DNA from: Tenacibaculum sp. SZ-18
Lineage (GTDB): Bacteria; Bacteroidota; Bacteroidia; Flavobacteriales; Flavobacteriaceae
Length of the DNA: 64,000 bases
Assembly: GCF_002813915.1 (NCBI RefSeq)
Contig: NZ_CP019335.1
Coordinates: 378,888 to 442,887, forward strand
Direction of reading: 5' to 3'
Shown here in pieces: positions 51,372 through 59,100 of the stretch (positions are counted from its first letter, which is position 1; the number at the start of each line of letters is the position of its first letter). The position numbers were made by a program, and so were the translations under genes. The notes under the pieces were generated by a model that had not been told where the DNA came from, did not search any database, and was given only the letters and a program-made list of their open reading frames with translations.

Positions 51372-51875
51372 ATGAAATTAGAAAATGACCGATTAATTAT
51401 TAAAGATGTTGAACCAGAAGAGGCTTCTTTTTATTTTGAATTATTTAACGATCCTGATTGGTTGAAATATATTAATGATAAAGGTTTAAAAACAGTAGAA
51501 GCTACAAAGAAGTACTTGATTGATATATTGGAGAAAAATGGGAAGTTAAATGGGTTAGGCTTTTTTACAATCTTCTCAAAGGAATTAAATGAACCAGTAG
51601 GTATGTCTTCGGCTTTACAAAGAGAAAAATTAGATTTTATTGATTTGGGTTACGCATTGTTACCGAAAGGAAGAGGGAAAGGTTATGCAAGTGAAGCTAC
51701 GTTATTAATGATGGATTATATCAAAGATACTTTCAAACAAGAAAAAGTATACGCTTTTACTTTACCAGAAAACGAAAAGTCTAAACGTTTATTGGAAAAA
51801 TTAGGATATACATATATCGGTAAGCAAAGTGTCTTTGAAGGAGAAGAGGATTGTGTTTACGAATTTATTTTTTAG
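51372..51875 (+). CDS. GNAT-family acetyltransferase (RimJ/RimL-like)
   Basis: The 167-residue N-acetyltransferase has the GNAT fold: LIIKDVEPEEASFYFELFNDPDWLKYI at the start, the acetyl-CoA pyrophosphate loop in LLPKGRGKGYASEAT (about 99-113, R-x-x-G-x-G/A pattern) and KVYAFTLPENEKSKRLLEKLGYTYIGK, where the ENEKS-RLLEKLGY stretch is the typical motif B. The substrate may be a protein N-terminus, aminoglycoside or small amine and is not determined. It is followed without a gap by the VOC gene. Confidence 0.9.
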   Translation: MKLENDRLIIKDVEPEEASFYFELFNDPDWLKYINDKGLKTVEATKKYLIDILEKNGKLNGLGFFTIFSKELNEPVGMSSALQREKLDFIDLGYALLPKGRGKGYASEATLLMMDYIKDTFKQEKVYAFTLPENEKSKRLLEKLGYTYIGKQSVFEGEEDCVYEFIF

Positions 51876-51878
51876 TTG

Positions 51879-52265
51879 ATGAAAATTGAAAAGCTACATC
51901 ATATTGCAATAATTTGTTCTAATTATGAAATGTCAAAACGATTTTATACAAAGGTTTTAGGTTTTGAGATAAAACAGGAAGTTTATAGAAAAGAAAGAGA
52001 TTCTTATAAACTAGATTTAAGTTTAAATGGAATGTATTTGATAGAGTTGTTTTCATTTCCAAATCCTCCAAAAAGAGCTTCATTTCCTGAAGCATCAGGA
52101 TTACGTCATGTTGCTTTCGGAGTTAAAAATTTAAAATCTTGGAAGGATTACTTAGAGTCTAGTAATGTGAGTTGTCAAGAAATTAGAATTGATGAATTTA
52201 CAGGAAAACAATTTTTCTTTTTCAATGATCCCGATGATTTACCAATTGAGCTTTATGAAATTTGA
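51879..52265 (+). CDS. VOC-superfamily metalloprotein (glyoxalase I-like, YaeR group)
   Basis: The 128-residue protein has the two beta-alpha-beta-beta-beta units of the vicinal oxygen chelate fold. Predicted metal ligands are His in KLHHIAIICSN, Glu in YLIELFSFP, His in GLRHVAFGV and Glu in LPIELYEI, at the usual H-E-H-E positions. The start is moved to the ATG at 51879; the preceding TTG follows the acetyltransferase stop directly. YaeR-group proteins may detoxify methylglyoxal-like aldehydes or act as dioxygenases, but the substrate is not known. Confidence 0.88.
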   Translation: MKIEKLHHIAIICSNYEMSKRFYTKVLGFEIKQEVYRKERDSYKLDLSLNGMYLIELFSFPNPPKRASFPEASGLRHVAFGVKNLKSWKDYLESSNVSCQEIRIDEFTGKQFFFFNDPDDLPIELYEI

Positions 52266-52281
52266 AAATTAGAACATTGTT

Positions 52282-52701
52282 ATGAATATATCTGCAAATA
52301 CCGTATTAGGAAGTATAATCTCTTTAGTTTTATTATTTATGATTTTCTGGATGGTAAGCATTCAAACGAAATATGAATATCCCGATGTCACTGATAAAGT
52401 TGTAGAAGCGGGAAATATGCAACTGTCAGTTAAAAGAGGAAAAGATTTATTTCAGAAAGAAGATTGCTATAGCTGTCATAAACCAGATAAAAAAGATGGA
52501 TTTATACCTGTAGTAACTGGTAAAATCTCTAGAGAATGGTTATTCAGATTCATAAGGGATGAAAAATCTCTGGTAGAAGGAAAAGATCCAGATGTTTTAC
52601 AATTAAAAGAAGAGTTTAATTGGGTAAACGGAAAACATGATAAGAAACATTTGACAGACCAAGAACTAAATGATATTTTGAATTATTTGGATAGTTTTTG
52701 A
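52282..52701 (+). CDS. Membrane-anchored cytochrome c, copy 1
   Basis: The 139-residue protein has an N-terminal uncleaved helix (about 10-28, GSIISLVLLFMIFWMVSI) and a periplasmic c-type heme domain with CYSCH (C62, C65, H66). There is no Met after the heme motif, so the usual Met axial ligand is missing; a conserved His (H119) is the candidate replacement. The domain ends with LTDQELNDILNYL, the standard C-terminal helix of small cytochromes c. It probably shuttles electrons to an oxidase or peroxidase. It starts 16 bases after the VOC gene and is followed by a paralogous copy. Confidence 0.85.
   Translation: MNISANTVLGSIISLVLLFMIFWMVSIQTKYEYPDVTDKVVEAGNMQLSVKRGKDLFQKEDCYSCHKPDKKDGFIPVVTGKISREWLFRFIRDEKSLVEGKDPDVLQLKEEFNWVNGKHDKKHLTDQELNDILNYLDSF
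52474..52630 (+). repeat. Near-identical block shared with copy 2 (first unit)
   Basis: This segment of cytochrome copy 1 is almost identical in DNA to 52919-53075 in copy 2, offset by 445 bases, with fewer than ten mismatches, while the sequence on both sides has diverged clearly. Confidence 0.8.
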
Positions 52702-52726
52702 TAACAATAAATAACAAAGATTTACC

Positions 52727-53149
52727 ATGAAAATCTCTGCGAATACAATTTTTGGAACTATAATCTCAGTAATTATGTTATTCATGATTTTTTGGATGGT
52801 AAGTATTCAAATAAAGAATGATTATCCTACTGTTAATAATAAAGTTGTAGAACCTAAAGCTATGGAGTTTTCAATTGAAAGAGGGAGGGTTATATTTTTG
52901 AATGAAGGTTGCTATCGTTGTCATAAACCAGATAAAAAAGATGGATTTATACCTGTAGTAACTGGTAAAATCTCTAGAGAATGGTTATTCAAATTCATAA
53001 GGGATGAAAAATCTCTGGTAGAAGTACAAGATCCAGATGTTTTACAATTAAAAGAAGTGTTTAATTGGGCTAATGGAGAGCACAATAGGGAGGCTTTGAC
53101 CGATCAAGAATTAACCGATATTTTGAATTATTTAGAAAGCTTCATTTAA
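52727..53149 (+). CDS. Membrane-anchored cytochrome c, copy 2
   Basis: The 140-residue paralogue of the preceding gene has the same layout: an N-terminal helix (about 10-28), the heme site CYRCH (C62, C65, H66), no Met after the heme motif and a conserved His at 119, then LTDQELTDILNYL. The middle third is nearly identical to copy 1, whereas the N-terminal third and the C-terminal 30 residues differ at many positions, so the two probably have related but not identical partners. The gene ends 4 bases inside the convergent rimM gene. Confidence 0.85.
   Translation: MKISANTIFGTIISVIMLFMIFWMVSIQIKNDYPTVNNKVVEPKAMEFSIERGRVIFLNEGCYRCHKPDKKDGFIPVVTGKISREWLFKFIRDEKSLVEVQDPDVLQLKEVFNWANGEHNREALTDQELTDILNYLESFI
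52919..53075 (+). repeat. Near-identical block shared with copy 1 (second unit)
   Basis: This is the second unit of the pair described at 52474-52630; mismatches are concentrated at one short site (GAAAA versus TACAA) and a few single bases. Confidence 0.8.
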
Positions 53150-53673
53150 TTGATGTATAAATCAATCAGTCCTTCTGGAGTTTCTACTTCAATAGTTTTA
53201 TCTTCTCTATCTACTTTTTTAATGAAATCATCAATCATTGGAATGAATAATTCAATTCCATCCCTATCAATTTCAAATAAAGGTTGAGCAGCAGAATCGT
53301 TTATGTTGGTGATTTTTCCTACTTCACCAAAGTTTACATCCTTTACGGTAAAACCAATTACTTCATGATAATAGAATTTATTTCCAGAAAGTTTTGGTAG
53401 TAGGGTAAGAGGTAAGTAAATACCAGATCGTAAAATTGCTTCGGCATCAGCTTCTGTATCAACACCTTCGAATTTCACTCGAAACATGGTGCTTTTACTC
53501 AATGAAGATTTTTCAATAAAAAAAGGAATCAGATTATTGCCTAGTTCGACAAATACTGATTCCAAATTTTTGTACAGATGAGGCTCGTCAGTATCTAACT
53601 TAATAATTACTTCGCCTTTAAAACTGTGTTTTTTGACGATTTTGCCTAAATAAAAACAATCTTTAGTTTGCAT
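53146..53673 (-). CDS. rimM: 16S rRNA processing protein RimM
   Basis: RimM assists maturation of the 30S head through ribosomal protein S19. The 175-residue protein has the N-terminal RimM barrel (about 1-90, with FYLGKIVKKHSFKGEVIIKLDTDEP) and the PRC barrel (about 95-170, with KFYYHEVIGFTVKDVNFGEVGKITNI, then LFEIDRDGIELFIPMIDDFIKKVD). It lies 14 bases after rpsP, the conserved S16-RimM pair of many bacteria, and is the last gene of that unit. Confidence 0.95.
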   Translation of the reverse strand: MQTKDCFYLGKIVKKHSFKGEVIIKLDTDEPHLYKNLESVFVELGNNLIPFFIEKSSLSKSTMFRVKFEGVDTEADAEAILRSGIYLPLTLLPKLSGNKFYYHEVIGFTVKDVNFGEVGKITNINDSAAQPLFEIDRDGIELFIPMIDDFIKKVDREDKTIEVETPEGLIDLYIN

Positions 53674-53687
53674 TATCGTCTTGTTTT

Positions 53688-54188
53688 TTACTCTTCGCTA
53701 TCTCCACCTTCTTCAGTAGTAGCATCTTCGCTATCTACAACAGGAGCTTTTGCAGCAATACGAGCTTCGTTAACAGCTTTTTCAGCTTCTAAAGCTTTGG
53801 TTTTAGCATCTTCTTGAGCTTTAGCTAAACCATCTACTTTACCAGCAACTTTAGCAGCTTTTTCTTCTAACCAAGCGTTAAACTTAGCTTCAGCTTGCTC
53901 TTCTGTTAAAGCACCTTTTCTAACACCTCCAGCTAGGTGATGCTTTAATAAAGCACCTTTGTAAGATAATAAAGCTCTTGCAGTGTCAGTAGGTTGAGCA
54001 CCATTTTCTAACCACTTTACAGCAGAATCAACATTTAAGTCGATCGTTGCAGGATTAGTGTTTGGGTTGTACGTTCCGATTTTTTCTAAGAAACGACCGT
54101 CTCTTTTAGCTCTAGAATCTGCAGCAACCACCCAATAAAATGGTTTTCCTTTTTTACCGTGTCTTTGTAAACGAATTTTTACAGGCAT
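53688..54188 (-). CDS. rpsP: 30S ribosomal protein S16 with Ala/Glu-rich extension
   Basis: S16 is a 30S assembly protein. Residues 1-85 are the conserved S16 domain ([43 protein letters not shown]..., [16 protein letters not shown]). Residues 90-166 are an extension rich in Ala, Lys and Glu ([26 protein letters not shown]), ending in an acidic tail. The total of 166 compares with about 82 in E. coli, and such extensions are typical of Bacteroidota. It heads the rpsP-rimM unit with its own promoter. Confidence 0.97.
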   Translation of the reverse strand: MPVKIRLQRHGKKGKPFYWVVAADSRAKRDGRFLEKIGTYNPNTNPATIDLNVDSAVKWLENGAQPTDTARALLSYKGALLKHHLAGGVRKGALTEEQAEAKFNAWLEEKAAKVAGKVDGLAKAQEDAKTKALEAEKAVNEARIAAKAPVVDSEDATTEEGGDSEE

Positions 54189-54202
54189 ACTTGTTAATTT
54201 TT

Positions 54203-54217
54203 AAGGTACGCGACCTT
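54203..54217 (-). promoter_or_regulatory. Small hairpin just before the rpsP start
   Basis: AAGGT and ACCTT with a five-base loop lie 14 bases upstream of the rpsP ATG, where they could mask the start of the ribosomal protein message. Its small size makes this tentative. Confidence 0.35.
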
Positions 54218-54271
54218 GATTATTAATCTATTAATTTTTAAATCCCAAAAAAGCTCGGAATTTTGAGTGTG

Positions 54272-54279
54272 CAAATGTA
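54272..54279 (-). promoter_or_regulatory. Bacteroidota -7 box of rpsP-rimM
   Basis: The minus strand reads TACATTTG, an exact TAnnTTTG, 83 bases before the rpsP ATG, leaving an untranslated leader of about 75 bases. Confidence 0.65.
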
Positions 54280-54327
54280 TTAAATCTTTTTAATATTGAG
54301 ATGCTTTTTGAAGCTTTATTTAAAAGG

Positions 54328-54354
54328 AAAAGCATCTGAAAATCAGATGCTTTT
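54328..54354 (-). terminator. Intrinsic terminator after the cold-shock gene
   Basis: AAAAGCATCTGA, loop, TCAGATGCTTTT form a perfect 12-bp stem, followed on the minus strand by a T-rich stretch. Confidence 0.85.
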
Positions 54355-54377
54355 AAAAAATTAAATGTTGTTATATA

Positions 54378-54569
54378 TTAAATTACTCTAACACTTACAG
54401 CGTTTAATCCTTTTCTACCTTCTTTTAGTTCAAACTCTACAGTATCACCTTGTTTAACTTCATCCACCAAACCTGAGATGTGTACAAAGTATTCTGTGCC
54501 TGAACCTGATTCTGTTATGAACCCAAAACCTTTAGATTCATTGAAGAACTTTACCGTTCCTTCTTTCAT
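54378..54569 (-). CDS. Cold-shock domain protein (CspA family)
   Basis: The 63-residue RNA/ssDNA-binding protein has the single five-stranded OB fold of CspA. RNP-1 (KGFGFIT, residues 13-19) and RNP-2 (YFVHISGL, 27-34) are both intact, and EGTVKFFNESKGFG is the family start. It acts as an RNA chaperone preventing secondary structure, whether cold-induced or constitutive. A TACCTTTA sequence about 30 bases upstream is a near-consensus -7 box. It is a single-gene unit with its own terminator. Confidence 0.95.
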   Translation of the reverse strand: MKEGTVKFFNESKGFGFITESGSGTEYFVHISGLVDEVKQGDTVEFELKEGRKGLNAVSVRVI

Positions 54570-54651
54570 TATAAAATGTATTAAAAAAATTATGGATAAA
54601 GGTAAGGCATAAATTTTTGGAAATACCTTCTTTTTAAATATTTATTTCAAA

Positions 54652-55752
54652 TCATAATATATTCTTTTGATTCTTGAAGAAAGTGTCAGCTTGTAGCTTA
54701 ATTAAGTCAGTTGCTATTTTCTGTTTGTAATTATAGAGTTCTTCTTCTAATTTTAAATCTTCATAAACTTTGGTATTAATATTAATGTCAGTCGACGCTA
54801 TTTTTTCTCGCTGATCAACTTGTTGCTGAATCCATGATTTAACTTGAGATTCTTGATTTTCGAATTTATAATCATACTCACCTTTTGAACTAATAAGTTT
54901 AGTGAATATTGGAGCTGTTTCAATAGCTAGGAATAATAGAAAAATAAAAATTGATGGTAATGTAGGTAATTCGTTTAAAGCTTCTATTCTTGCCATTAAT
55001 CCGTCGAAATTTGAAATAATAGGTTGAGTGTTTACTTCAGCTTCCTTTTGTTTTTGAACTAGAGCTGCAATTTCATTTTCTTTTGAATTTACTTTTTCAG
55101 AATTACCTTTTTTTAGTTCAGTTAATTCCTTCAATGCAGCGTCGTGTTTTTGTCTTTTTTCTTTATAAACAGGTCCCTTTCCTACTTTTTTAGTTCCTTT
55201 TCTTCCTTCTGCTTCGGCAATATAGGTTTCATATAAATTATTTGTTTCCTTTTCTTTTGTTGTTATTTCTTCTTTTAACTCTTGTATTTGTGATTGAAGT
55301 CGAGTAATTTCTGGGGTATATTGTTGGGCAATTTGAGTTTTATTATCAAGTGTCATTTGATTTTTCTTTGTTAACAACACTTGATTAATTTCTTTTTCGA
55401 ATATTTTTAACTCCAAAGGTTTGGAAATGACTACTGCTATAATTATAGCTAACAGTAAACGTGGAAATACCTGAATAAATTCTTGTGATTTTTTGTCTCG
55501 TTTTTTGATAGTAGACACAATAAAACGGTCTAGATTAAAAATCAGTAATCCCCAAATGACTCCGAAGAATATTGCGGTATAAACATTATCGAAAACTGTG
55601 TATAAAGCATAACTAGCAGCGATAGCAGCCATTAGTGCAGTGAAAAATACAGTGGCACCAATACCAGCATATTTGTTTTGTTCTGCGTTTGAGCAATCCT
55701 TTATTAAATCTTGATCAACACCAGAACAAAGGAGGAAAAATCGTTTGATCAT
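54652..55752 (-). CDS. DUF4407 membrane protein with coiled-coil middle
   Basis: The 366-residue protein has two N-terminal helices (about 30-52 and 58-77, ending in the NLDRFIVST motif) and a third at about 92-112. A long charged region (about 140-245) has heptad-like Lys/Glu pattern (LQSQIQELKEEITTKEKE, KELTELKKGNSEKVNSKENEIAALVQKQ), followed by a fourth helix (about 262-282, LPSIFIFLLFLAIETAPIFTKL). The NLDRF motif and this layout define DUF4407. The function is unknown. The extended coiled coil would project into the periplasm or cytoplasm between the membrane anchors. Confidence 0.88.
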   Translation of the reverse strand: MIKRFFLLCSGVDQDLIKDCSNAEQNKYAGIGATVFFTALMAAIAASYALYTVFDNVYTAIFFGVIWGLLIFNLDRFIVSTIKKRDKKSQEFIQVFPRLLLAIIIAVVISKPLELKIFEKEINQVLLTKKNQMTLDNKTQIAQQYTPEITRLQSQIQELKEEITTKEKETNNLYETYIAEAEGRKGTKKVGKGPVYKEKRQKHDAALKELTELKKGNSEKVNSKENEIAALVQKQKEAEVNTQPIISNFDGLMARIEALNELPTLPSIFIFLLFLAIETAPIFTKLISSKGEYDYKFENQESQVKSWIQQQVDQREKIASTDININTKVYEDLKLEEELYNYKQKIATDLIKLQADTFFKNQKNIL

Positions 55753-55798
55753 AGTTATAAGCTTATACTATAGGAACGACTTCCGGTAAATAATGTTA

Positions 55799-55826
55799 CA
55801 AAAAAAGCCTCTTTTATGAGGCTTTT
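55799..55826. terminator. Intrinsic terminator between the M56 gene and DUF4407
   Basis: AAAAAAGCCTC, a short loop and GAGGCTTTT form a symmetrical hairpin with flanking A- and T-runs at the end of the M56/BlaI unit. Confidence 0.85.
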
Positions 55827-55847
55827 AACATATATTAAATGAGGTTA

Positions 55848-58625
55848 TTATTTTGTAGTGATATATACTGCTCCGTATTTTCCCTCTTTTTTATTTACAT
55901 ATACTTTTTTAATAGTTTGCTTATCTATTTTTAAGTATTCTTGCTTATTAATTTCTTTACCGTTTAAGTATATAATTGGGTCTTTCTCAGTTCCATTATT
56001 TGAAATCGACAGGATTTCTTTATTGGATAACTTATCTATTTTGTCAATAATAATTTTTGAATTTTGTTTTTTAATAGTGCTTGGATCGGCTGGTGGTGGC
56101 GGAGGTGGTAACTGTCTTTTCTCTTCTGGAGTTAAATCAGCCATTTTTTTAACCACTTTTTTACCATTACTTCCAGTTAGCACCATGTATAGTTCTCCTT
56201 TTTTACCCTTAATTACCTTAACATCCTTGTATTTCTTTGAAGCTTTTTGAGGTGGAGGCGGAGGTAGAGGAATATTTGTTTTATCTCCTTTTCTTACTAT
56301 TGAAAATTTTTTCTCCGCATTTATTATGGTCCCGTTTTTAGTAACTTCCTGCCCCGATTTATTATAATATTTGGTTCCGTTACTGTTGGTGATGAAGAAC
56401 AATTCTTGATTGTTTACTTTTATACTTCCTTTATTTGGCCTCTGTTTTAGAACTTTCTTTCTTGGTGGCGGAGGCACAGGAATATTTGTTTTATCTCCTT
56501 CTCTTACTATTGAAAATTTTTTCTCCGCATTAATAATGTCTCCATTTTTATTTACTTCTTGTCCCCAACGATTATAATATCTTGTTCCTTTACTGTTGGT
56601 AATGTAGTATAACTCTTGGTTAGTTACTTTAACCATTCCTTTTTTAGATTTCTCTTTTACCTCAATTTTTACAGGTTTAGGATTTTTTTTGTCCGAATGT
56701 TTTTTAACTTTTTTCACCCATTTACGAAATTCCGTTGTTGCTTTTTCTTTTTCTTTTTCTGAAGAATCAGTAGCAGGTGGTGGTGGCGGAATATATAACT
56801 TATCTTCTGCCGTTAACTCGTTAGGTAATCTATAATAGAAATCATTTCCTTTTTTAATTTTTAGATAAGGAGCATAAGGACGAGCCGCACGCTGAAGTTT
56901 ACGTCTGTTCTCTTTAGAAAGTTGGAAATAAATCAAACCTAGGTTGGAATACATCTCATCTAGTTCATTCTTACGTTCAGGTTCGCTTTCAATATAATGT
57001 GGCTTTTGCTTTCTTAATCTATCGTATTTTCTTTTTAATTTTCTGTAATCAGAAATCTCTTCGGATTGATCGATAATTATTTCACTAATTTCCTTAGGAG
57101 AGTTTTTAGCTGTCTTTTCTGTTTCAATCTTTAGAGATTCAGTATTGTTTTGAGTTAACTCATTTACGTATGCTTTTTTAGAGACTGAGTTTGTAAGACT
57201 TTTAGCAATAGGTGGTGTTTCTTTATTTTCTACTTTAAAAGAATTAACTTTTTTCAGGTTTAAATCATTGTTTAAAACTGGATAGTTAACTCTAGTAGCT
57301 CTTTCACTTTTCTTTTCTTTATAGACAACTGTCCCATTCTGATTGATATATTGCTTTTTATTCGGTTGTAATGTAAAACCTAATGTTTTCCAAGCGGTAT
57401 TTTTCAATCCTTTGAAGTACACTTCATTATTTGTGATTTTAATCGTAAAAGCGTATGCACCTTGATCTACATTTGTTTTGTTAGTGAAACCCCAATCAGT
57501 GATAGTAAATTCCTTATTCATTGGAATTTTTAGTTTTGCCCAGCGTTTACAATTGTAGCATTTTAAGATTGCTTTATCTTCTTTTTTTTCAATAGAAGCG
57601 AGGAAAGTATGCTTCGTGTTATCGTTGTTTTCAAGAGTAAATTTTAAAGCCTCTTTGTTTGATACTTTTTTCTTGATATCTTCCAAAGATGAAATGCTTG
57701 TTTCTTCACTCTTTGGAAACTCTAGATTTGAAATATCTGAATCTAAAAGTGGGTTGTTTTTCATTTCATAGCTCTCTACTCTTTCTGCGAAAACATAAAT
57801 ACTTCCTGTTAGCAGTGGTATTACTGCTAGCTTTTTTAGCCAATTATTGACTTTTGATGTTCGTGTGCTCATCATAACTAATCGTTTTTTTGTTAATGAA
57901 TAATTCAAATTACTGGCCAAGTAATAATCGTTGTTCCAAGTAGCTTTATTTAATAACAAATGCTGATACTCAGAAATATTTTTATGAAGGTGAATCACCT
58001 TGTTATCTGCAATAAACTCGTGGTTGAGTTGAATAAGTTTCTTCAAAAAGTAGAATAAAGGATTGAACCAAAATATTATTTTCAATAGTTCAATTACTAA
58101 TACATCAATTGTATGTCGTTGTGTAACATGTGTCAATTCATGTGTAAGTAACTCTTCTTCTAACTTTTTGTTTGTATATTCTTCTTTATTGATGAAAATG
58201 TAATTCCAAAATGTGTGCGGACTGATGAAGTCTTCAACTAAAACAAGCGTAGCATTATTAATCTTGATTTTAGTATGCTGTTTTATCTTTAATATAATTT
58301 TAGATAGGTTTACGATGAAACGAATAAAAAAGACTGTTGAAATAGTTAGAGACAAGATTCCAGCAATTGTCCAATAACTAATTTCTTTTTGCTGTTGAAG
58401 TATCTCCCCATTTAATAACTCTTCGTCAAAATCAAGTGGAAAATCTAACGTTTCAACTGGTATGTAAATATTAATTACATAAAGAGGAGCTAAAAATGAA
58501 AATAGAATAATTCCCAATAAATATGCACGATTGAATTGATGCATTTTTTCTTTTTCTAATACAAGCTTGTAAAATACAAGTAAGAGTAGTAGGCAAATTG
58601 ACGATTTAATTAAATAAGCAATCAT
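55848..58625 (-). CDS. BlaR1-like M56-family metallopeptidase antirepressor with expanded proline-rich tail
   Basis: This is a 925-residue membrane sensor-protease. Four helices in residues 1-285 surround the M56 zinc site HELTH (H162, E163, H166; second Glu in NHEFIAD, E203). After the last helix (LAVIPLLTGSIYVFA) about 640 residues lie outside the membrane. These include a repeat region (about 650-800) of 70-residue units that each end in a proline run, and a last 40 residues (YLNGKEINKQEY...GAVYITTK) resembling a TonB plug-like fragment often found in flavobacterial M56 proteins. Known BlaR1 proteins cleave a BlaI-type repressor on receiving a signal. The overlap with blaI is 4 bases. Confidence 0.88.
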   Translation of the reverse strand: MIAYLIKSSICLLLLLVFYKLVLEKEKMHQFNRAYLLGIILFSFLAPLYVINIYIPVETLDFPLDFDEELLNGEILQQQKEISYWTIAGILSLTISTVFFIRFIVNLSKIILKIKQHTKIKINNATLVLVEDFISPHTFWNYIFINKEEYTNKKLEEELLTHELTHVTQRHTIDVLVIELLKIIFWFNPLFYFLKKLIQLNHEFIADNKVIHLHKNISEYQHLLLNKATWNNDYYLASNLNYSLTKKRLVMMSTRTSKVNNWLKKLAVIPLLTGSIYVFAERVESYEMKNNPLLDSDISNLEFPKSEETSISSLEDIKKKVSNKEALKFTLENNDNTKHTFLASIEKKEDKAILKCYNCKRWAKLKIPMNKEFTITDWGFTNKTNVDQGAYAFTIKITNNEVYFKGLKNTAWKTLGFTLQPNKKQYINQNGTVVYKEKKSERATRVNYPVLNNDLNLKKVNSFKVENKETPPIAKSLTNSVSKKAYVNELTQNNTESLKIETEKTAKNSPKEISEIIIDQSEEISDYRKLKRKYDRLRKQKPHYIESEPERKNELDEMYSNLGLIYFQLSKENRRKLQRAARPYAPYLKIKKGNDFYYRLPNELTAEDKLYIPPPPPATDSSEKEKEKATTEFRKWVKKVKKHSDKKNPKPVKIEVKEKSKKGMVKVTNQELYYITNSKGTRYYNRWGQEVNKNGDIINAEKKFSIVREGDKTNIPVPPPPRKKVLKQRPNKGSIKVNNQELFFITNSNGTKYYNKSGQEVTKNGTIINAEKKFSIVRKGDKTNIPLPPPPPQKASKKYKDVKVIKGKKGELYMVLTGSNGKKVVKKMADLTPEEKRQLPPPPPPADPSTIKKQNSKIIIDKIDKLSNKEILSISNNGTEKDPIIYLNGKEINKQEYLKIDKQTIKKVYVNKKEGKYGAVYITTK
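56256..56675 (-). repeat. Two tandem 210-bp coding repeats in the M56 gene
   Basis: Two units, about 56256-56465 and 56466-56675, repeat at a period of 210 bp (70 residues). Each encodes a ITNS..GT.YYN...GQEV module, an AEKKFSIVR.GDKTNIP stretch and a proline run. The DNA of the proline-run side is nearly identical between units, so the duplication is recent or kept alike. Confidence 0.8.
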
Positions 58626-58993
58626 TTCTTTTGTTCTTTAATTTGATTGTCAATAATCTTACGTAATTCTTCAAGTTCAATTACAGATAAATCTGTCTCT
58701 TTTGTGAAGAAAGAAGCAAATTGGCTTGCAGAATCGTTGAAGAAATTTTTAATTAAGCCATTTACATGTTTAGAGAAATAATCTGATTTTTTAACTAATG
58801 GATAATATTCTCTTGACTTTCCATACAACTTGTAGTCAATAAAACCTTTATCTCGCATTCTTTTTAAAAGAGTTGCGACAGTCGTTGTTGCTGGTTTTGG
58901 TTCTGGAAATTCTGAAAGGATATCTTTCATAAAACCTTTCTTTAGTTTCCATAATAATTGCATTAATTGTTCTTCGGTTTTACTTAACTGCAT
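58622..58993 (-). CDS. BlaI/MecI-family transcriptional repressor
   Basis: The 123-residue repressor has the winged helix-turn-helix of the BlaI/MecI/CopY family (about 1-75, LSKTEEQLMQLLWKLKKGFMKDILSEFPEPKPATTTVATLLKRMRDKGFIDY). A dimerisation tail (about 80-123) carries the region normally cut by BlaR1-type proteases. It is expected to bind palindromes with TACA/TGTA arms; two such sites sit on its own promoter. It ends inside the M56 antirepressor start by 4 bases, forming a self-regulated repressor/antirepressor pair. The controlled genes beyond this operon are unknown, and beta-lactam resistance should not be assumed. Confidence 0.93.
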   Translation of the reverse strand: MQLSKTEEQLMQLLWKLKKGFMKDILSEFPEPKPATTTVATLLKRMRDKGFIDYKLYGKSREYYPLVKKSDYFSKHVNGLIKNFFNDSASQFASFFTKETDLSVIELEELRKIIDNQIKEQKK

Positions 58994-58994
58994 T

Positions 58995-59008
58995 TCTACA
59001 TTGTTAGA
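58995..59008 (-). promoter_or_regulatory. Imperfect third BlaI-type site over the start region
   Basis: TCTACA followed by TTGT and TAGA resembles the two perfect sites upstream but has a degenerate second arm. It touches the repressor's own start codon. Confidence 0.35.
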
Positions 59009-59014
59009 ATTATC

Positions 59015-59028
59015 TCTACAAATGTAGA
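59015..59028 (-). promoter_or_regulatory. BlaI-type operator 1, coinciding with the -7 box
   Basis: TCTACA and TGTAGA flank two bases. On the minus strand positions 59026-59019 read TACATTTG, an exact TAnnTTTG -7 box inside the operator, 25 bases before the repressor ATG. Repressor binding would cover the promoter directly. Confidence 0.75.
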
Positions 59029-59042
59029 AATAAAAATTTAAT

Positions 59043-59056
59043 TCTACAACTGTAGA
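59043..59056 (-). promoter_or_regulatory. BlaI-type operator 2, coinciding with the -33 element
   Basis: TCTACA and TGTAGA flank two bases, 28 bp centre to centre from operator 1. Within it the minus strand has TTG exactly 20 bases before the -7 box, which fits the -33 element. Confidence 0.7.
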
Positions 59057-59100
59057 GTAAAAAATATAGAATATAATTTCTAGTCTATACTGATTTAAAC

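Noticed and set aside
55858..56250. 130-codon open frame on the plus strand with a Gly run
   Set aside because: The Gly run is the complement of proline codons in the M56 gene repeat; no independent evidence for a gene.
56256..56675. Possible insertion or recombination target because of direct repeats
   Set aside because: The repeats are in frame and encode a protein module; no transposase, terminal inverted repeats or target duplication is visible.
58622..58993. Beta-lactam resistance locus
   Set aside because: A BlaI/BlaR1-type pair is present but no beta-lactamase or penicillin-binding protein gene adjoins it; such pairs are widespread in Flavobacteriaceae with other targets.
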